The translations under genes were made by a program, and so were the position numbers. 64,000 nucleotides of DNA from Halobium salinum (GTDB lineage: Archaea > Halobacteriota > Halobacteria > Halobacteriales > Haloferacaceae), in the NCBI RefSeq assembly GCF_026586625.1, contig NZ_JAODIW010000005.1, positions 124,001 through 188,000 on the forward strand. Direction: 5' to 3'. A model generated the notes under the pieces. The model worked only from the letters and a program-made list of their open reading frames with translations, made no database searches and had not been told where the DNA came from. Below, piece by piece: positions 61,431 through 64,000 of the stretch; the stretch's first letter is position 1, and each line of letters opens with the position of its first letter.

Positions 61431-61637
61431 CTACCGCAACCCTGCGAGAAGGAGAATAACTCCGAAGACGATACCTAGACCGAGGAAAGTCGCTCCGGCA
61501 ACCCCGTAGAGTTCGGCAGTAGTGTACTGGAACTGGGCTCCATAGCGCGTGATTCCAGCGGCGATGAGAAACGTGACACCGGAGCCCGCGAGGACAGTGG
61601 CGATGTCGAATCCGCCGGGGTTTCCGATATCGGCCAT
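61431..61637 (-). CDS. Small two-helix membrane protein, unknown
   Basis: A 68-residue ORF with hydrophobic segments at about 11-27 and 43-64, Gly/Ala-rich. No family recognised. It lies tail-to-tail with the AIM24 gene, 38 bp apart. Confidence 0.5.
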   Translation of the reverse strand: MADIGNPGGFDIATVLAGSGVTFLIAAGITRYGAQFQYTTAELYGVAGATFLGLGIVFGVILLLAGLR

Positions 61638-61729
61638 TGGTATAGTCGTTAGCTGTTTGCGAACGTCGAAAGTCCTGACGGCAGTTGTAGAGAAAGGGAA
61701 CTGTGGTCTCGTGAGCTGTACAGTGCCAA

Positions 61730-61939
61730 TCAGATTTGGGCGCTAGTCGCCTCCTCGGATTCGAGGGTTTCAGCCCACATCATGAATCGCTCGAATCCCA
61801 GTAGGATGACGAGGAACACAACCGCGAACACACCGGTTTGCGCGAAGTTGAGTAGACCCGTGAACGCGATCACGGTGAAGATGTACGCAGCGAGAGCGGC
61901 AACCAGACCAGCGACGTAGAGTCGAGTGCGAATTTCCAT
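61730..61939 (-). CDS. Small two-helix membrane protein, unknown
   Basis: A 69-residue ORF starting MEIRTRLYVAGLVAALAAYI; hydrophobic segments at about 7-26 and 31-50, then a short FMMWAETLESEE tail. It lies 92 bp upstream of the other small membrane gene on the same strand and may share its transcript. Confidence 0.5.
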   Translation of the reverse strand: MEIRTRLYVAGLVAALAAYIFTVIAFTGLLNFAQTGVFAVVFLVILLGFERFMMWAETLESEEATSAQI

Positions 61940-62009
61940 TACTGCCCTTTATCGCGTTCTCATAACTTAACCACCGCTGTGAGGAGCGATGGAATATAGC
62001 ACCCCGAAT

Positions 62010-62515
62010 CGAGTCGGATTAGGGTTTGAGCGTATTGATCAGTTCTCTCTCGTTCAATATATCCAGCAGCATATGCGAAATCCTCGGACACGTCCGGAGA
62101 GCGCGACGTACCGCTCGCCGTTCTCCTGGTTCTTCACCGGCGTTCCCTCATCACGCCGGTGCCTACCCTCGAGATACTGGTCCTCGGAGTGGTAGTCTTG
62201 GATGCCGAGCACGTGTAATACACCAATCCACATCATCGTATGCTGGAGCAGGGCGACGATGACATGTTTGATAGACGCGTACTGGTAGTTCGTTAGGTAC
62301 GCGCGGATGTCCGGAGCGGGGTCGGCTTCCAGCATCACGCTCCGCACGTGCTTCCGCGAGTCGACGGACGGCGGGAGAACCTTCGTACTTAAGTCCTGAT
62401 ACACACCGTCGACGGACTCCAGCCAGAACGAATACGCAAAGCGTGTCCATCGGTGATTTCTCAGGCGGTGGTGCGAGGTCGCCGTCGTCTCGCCTCCAGA
62501 TGCGGTTCAGTAGGT
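62010..62515 (-). pseudogene. Broken tyrosine recombinase (haloarchaeal integrase)
   Basis: Fragments of one recombinase occur in three minus-strand frames. LNRIWRRDDGDLAPPPEKSP and DTLCVFV (62515-62440) continue after a shift near 62440 into LESVDGVYQDLSTKVLPPSV, then VALLQHTMMWIGVLHVLGIQ and DEGTPVKNQENGERYVALS (to about 62090), and after a second shift into DVSEDFAYAAGYIERERTD (to about 62030). In intact relatives the third block has TGMR with the first catalytic Arg; here it is TMMW. The catalytic C-terminal His, Arg and Tyr are missing. It starts 44 bp from repeat copy F. Confidence 0.72.
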
Positions 62516-62558
62516 TAGGAGAGGGTCTACATCTCATCTGGTGGGAGCGTCAGTGAAA

Positions 62559-62666
62559 GACTCGCGGCACCGCTATAGAAGCTGACTCGCGTCGAGCCTG
62601 GTCGGAAGAAAGGTCATTTCCTTCATCGTCAGTCGGGATGACTCAGCTCTCAGACAGGGACACATC
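62559..62666 (-). repeat. Hairpin repeat copy F (~108 bp), inverted
   Basis: On the minus strand it reads CTGTCTGAGAGCTGAGTCAT, core GACGATGAAGGAAATGACCT and TTCTTCCGACCAGGCTCGAC, right arm GCGAGTCAGCTTCTATAGC, end GGTGCCGCGAGTC. This is the same family as A-E but 10 kb away, in the opposite direction and next to the recombinase relic. Confidence 0.75.
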
Positions 62667-62774
62667 AAACCTCGGTCGAATACGGTTGAGTGGGTCGACA
62701 TCGAGTTCTTCGAGGGGCTCTCCGCGGCCGCCGTAACTCGACGGTCGACACTCCCCGAACAGCACGGAGCCGAG

Positions 62775-63734
62775 CTACTCCGACGCCGCTTCTTCGATCT
62801 GCTGTGTGGCCTCGACGACTTCCGCGTGGGCACGGCCGTTCGACGCGACGAGACCGCGGCTCCCGTAACACCAGTCGTTCCCTCGGAGGTCGGTGACGGT
62901 CCCCCCAGCCCACTCGACGAGCGCGGCGCCCGCGATCGTATCCCAAGGGTTCAGATCGTCGAGGTTGGTTATCGCTGCCTCGATTTCGCCCGCGGCGACG
63001 GCGGCGAGGGCGAGTTGGGTCGACCCGTAGCGTCGGAGGTCGCTGAACCGTCTGACGACCTCACCCGTCGCGGTTGCGAACTGGTCCCGACTATCGAATC
63101 CCCACCAGTACGTCGGTGCGACCATGAACCCGGTCGGATCCGACCGGTCGCTGACCGAGACTGGTCTGTCGTTTCGCCGGACTCCGGTCGGATCGCCGGT
63201 GTAGATGTCGTCCCGTTCCGGAACGACAGTCGCGGCAGCAACCGCCTTCGCGCTATCTATCGCCGCTACGCTGGTACACCACAGGGCGTTGCCACGCGTA
63301 TAGTTGTACGAGCCGTCGATGGGGTCGACGGTGAACGCGAGTCCGTCACTGGGCACCTCTTTCGTCGCCTCACCCACCTTCTCCTCCCCGATGATGGGTG
63401 CATCCGGATACGCTCGGGTGAGGGTGTCGATCGCGGTTGCCTGAGCCGCTCGGTCGGCGTCGGTCACGACCGCCGCCTTCGAGTCCTCTTTGTACTCTAC
63501 GTCGAGTCCCGTTCGGAAGAGATTCTCCGCCGCAGCCCCGCCCGTGACGGCGGCCTGTTCGACGACCGGGGCGTAGGGGGAGGGCGCCGACGCCTTCGAG
63601 GACGCTTCCTCCGGCGACTCTCCGTCCCCCTCGGACTGTTCACCCTGTGCGGACGCCGAGGTAGCGATTCCGATGCTGGTGACTCCACCCGCGACTCCTT
63701 TCAGGTAATTTCGCCGATTGAATGAGTCGACCAT
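62775..63734 (-). CDS. Inositol-monophosphatase-family protein with Tat-type signal
   Basis: A 319-residue FIG/IMPase-family protein. Metal-site motifs are GEEK (116-119), DPIDGSYNY (137-145) and NPWDTIAG (about 260-267). Unusually, residues 1-30 look like a Tat signal: RRNYLKG (7-13), a hydrophobic stretch and SASAQ. A disordered acidic/Ser linker (31-55) follows, as in exported halophilic proteins. It may dephosphorylate a sugar or inositol phosphate outside the cell, if truly exported. Start at the ATG complementary to 63732-63734. Confidence 0.8.
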   Translation of the reverse strand: MVDSFNRRNYLKGVAGGVTSIGIATSASAQGEQSEGDGESPEEASSKASAPSPYAPVVEQAAVTGGAAAENLFRTGLDVEYKEDSKAAVVTDADRAAQATAIDTLTRAYPDAPIIGEEKVGEATKEVPSDGLAFTVDPIDGSYNYTRGNALWCTSVAAIDSAKAVAAATVVPERDDIYTGDPTGVRRNDRPVSVSDRSDPTGFMVAPTYWWGFDSRDQFATATGEVVRRFSDLRRYGSTQLALAAVAAGEIEAAITNLDDLNPWDTIAGAALVEWAGGTVTDLRGNDWCYGSRGLVASNGRAHAEVVEATQQIEEAASE

Positions 63735-64000
63735 CCGTCGGCGTGATAGAGTATCACAGCCAATAAAAGCAAGTGATTATCCTCCGTCGTACCTGTCGAG
63801 TCGTGCAGAGGCGTCTCGACTGGCACGGACCAACAGTCGAGCGCGAAGCGGTTCGCGGGGAGTTGATCAACCGGCTCTCGCGGTCGTCCTTCCGGGACGG
63901 AAACGGGCGATTCTCGACGAATAGTCGGGTTCTCGTCCCCTGGAAATCGATACGTCGGAGGCGGTCGTGACACCTGCATGGACGATTCCGCTCCCGACCA
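63735..64000. other. Upstream gap at window edge
   Basis: These 266 bp hold no gene I can support on either strand; short open frames have random composition. The promoter of the monophosphatase-family gene probably lies near 63755-63775. Confidence 0.35.

Noticed and set aside
62163-62537. 124-codon minus-strand ORF as an intact gene
   Set aside because: Only its first ~30 residues resemble integrase; the rest is an out-of-frame reading of the recombinase relic.

Overview
This is haloarchaeal (class Halobacteria) DNA. The proteins are strongly acidic, the first ~43 kb is very GC-rich with almost every open codon ending in G or C, exported proteins carry twin-arginine (Tat) signals followed by a lipobox, and many starts lie 20-35 bp downstream of an archaeal TATA-like box with little or no leader. 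I see no rRNA, tRNA or CRISPR array.

Region 1 (1-31,400) is a large sugar-acid / deoxysugar catabolic supercluster. It holds four enolase-superfamily dehydratases (742, 4164, a D-galactonate dehydratase on the minus strand at 28839, and a glucarate-dehydratase-like protein at 30183), a mannonate dehydratase (2010), a zinc alcohol dehydrogenase, an aldo/keto reductase, a LutC protein with a LutB-LutA fusion for lactate oxidation, a DapA/KDG-type aldolase, an amidohydrolase of lactonase type, a PfkB kinase, a fructose-6-phosphate-aldolase-like transaldolase, a complete single-NBD sugar ABC importer (13373-16444), an SMP-30 lactonase, an L-rhamnose-mutarotase-like protein, UspA, an F420-type LLM oxidoreductase, an SDR, a LarA-like protein opposite a ketol-acid-reductoisomerase paralogue, an overlapping trio (class II aldolase, FGGY kinase, 2-hydroxyacid dehydrogenase) and an aldehyde dehydrogenase. 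A coherent reading (inference) is import of aldoses and 6-deoxyhexoses, oxidation to lactones and aldonates, dehydration to 2-keto-3-deoxy acids, aldol cleavage to pyruvate plus (lact)aldehyde, and oxidation through lactate back to pyruvate.

Region 2 (31,400-42,800) carries a second ABC sugar importer in an unusual split layout, a ParA-type ATPase with a small acidic partner beside a 1.4-kb gene-poor stretch with 9-bp iterons, and a unit made of an HTH-10 regulator, a DmdA/GcvT-family demethylase, a thiolase and a DUF35 zinc-ribbon protein.

Region 3 (42,800-64,000) is lower-GC accessory DNA: a frameshifted ORF, a decayed IS6-type transposase, a CPBP protease, and a run of tiny membrane-protein and regulator genes separated by copies of a ~110-bp hairpin-forming repeat (46,485-52,497, plus one inverted copy at 62,559-62,666 next to a broken tyrosine recombinase). 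It also holds a PepSY protein, a winged-helix regulator, a PAP2 phosphatase, VapBC, a Tat-exported subtilase, an IS1341-type TnpB element, two paralogous membrane proteins, an AIM24 protein and a Tat-signal inositol-monophosphatase-family protein. The repeat-separated small-gene series is the best candidate for an undescribed system in the window.
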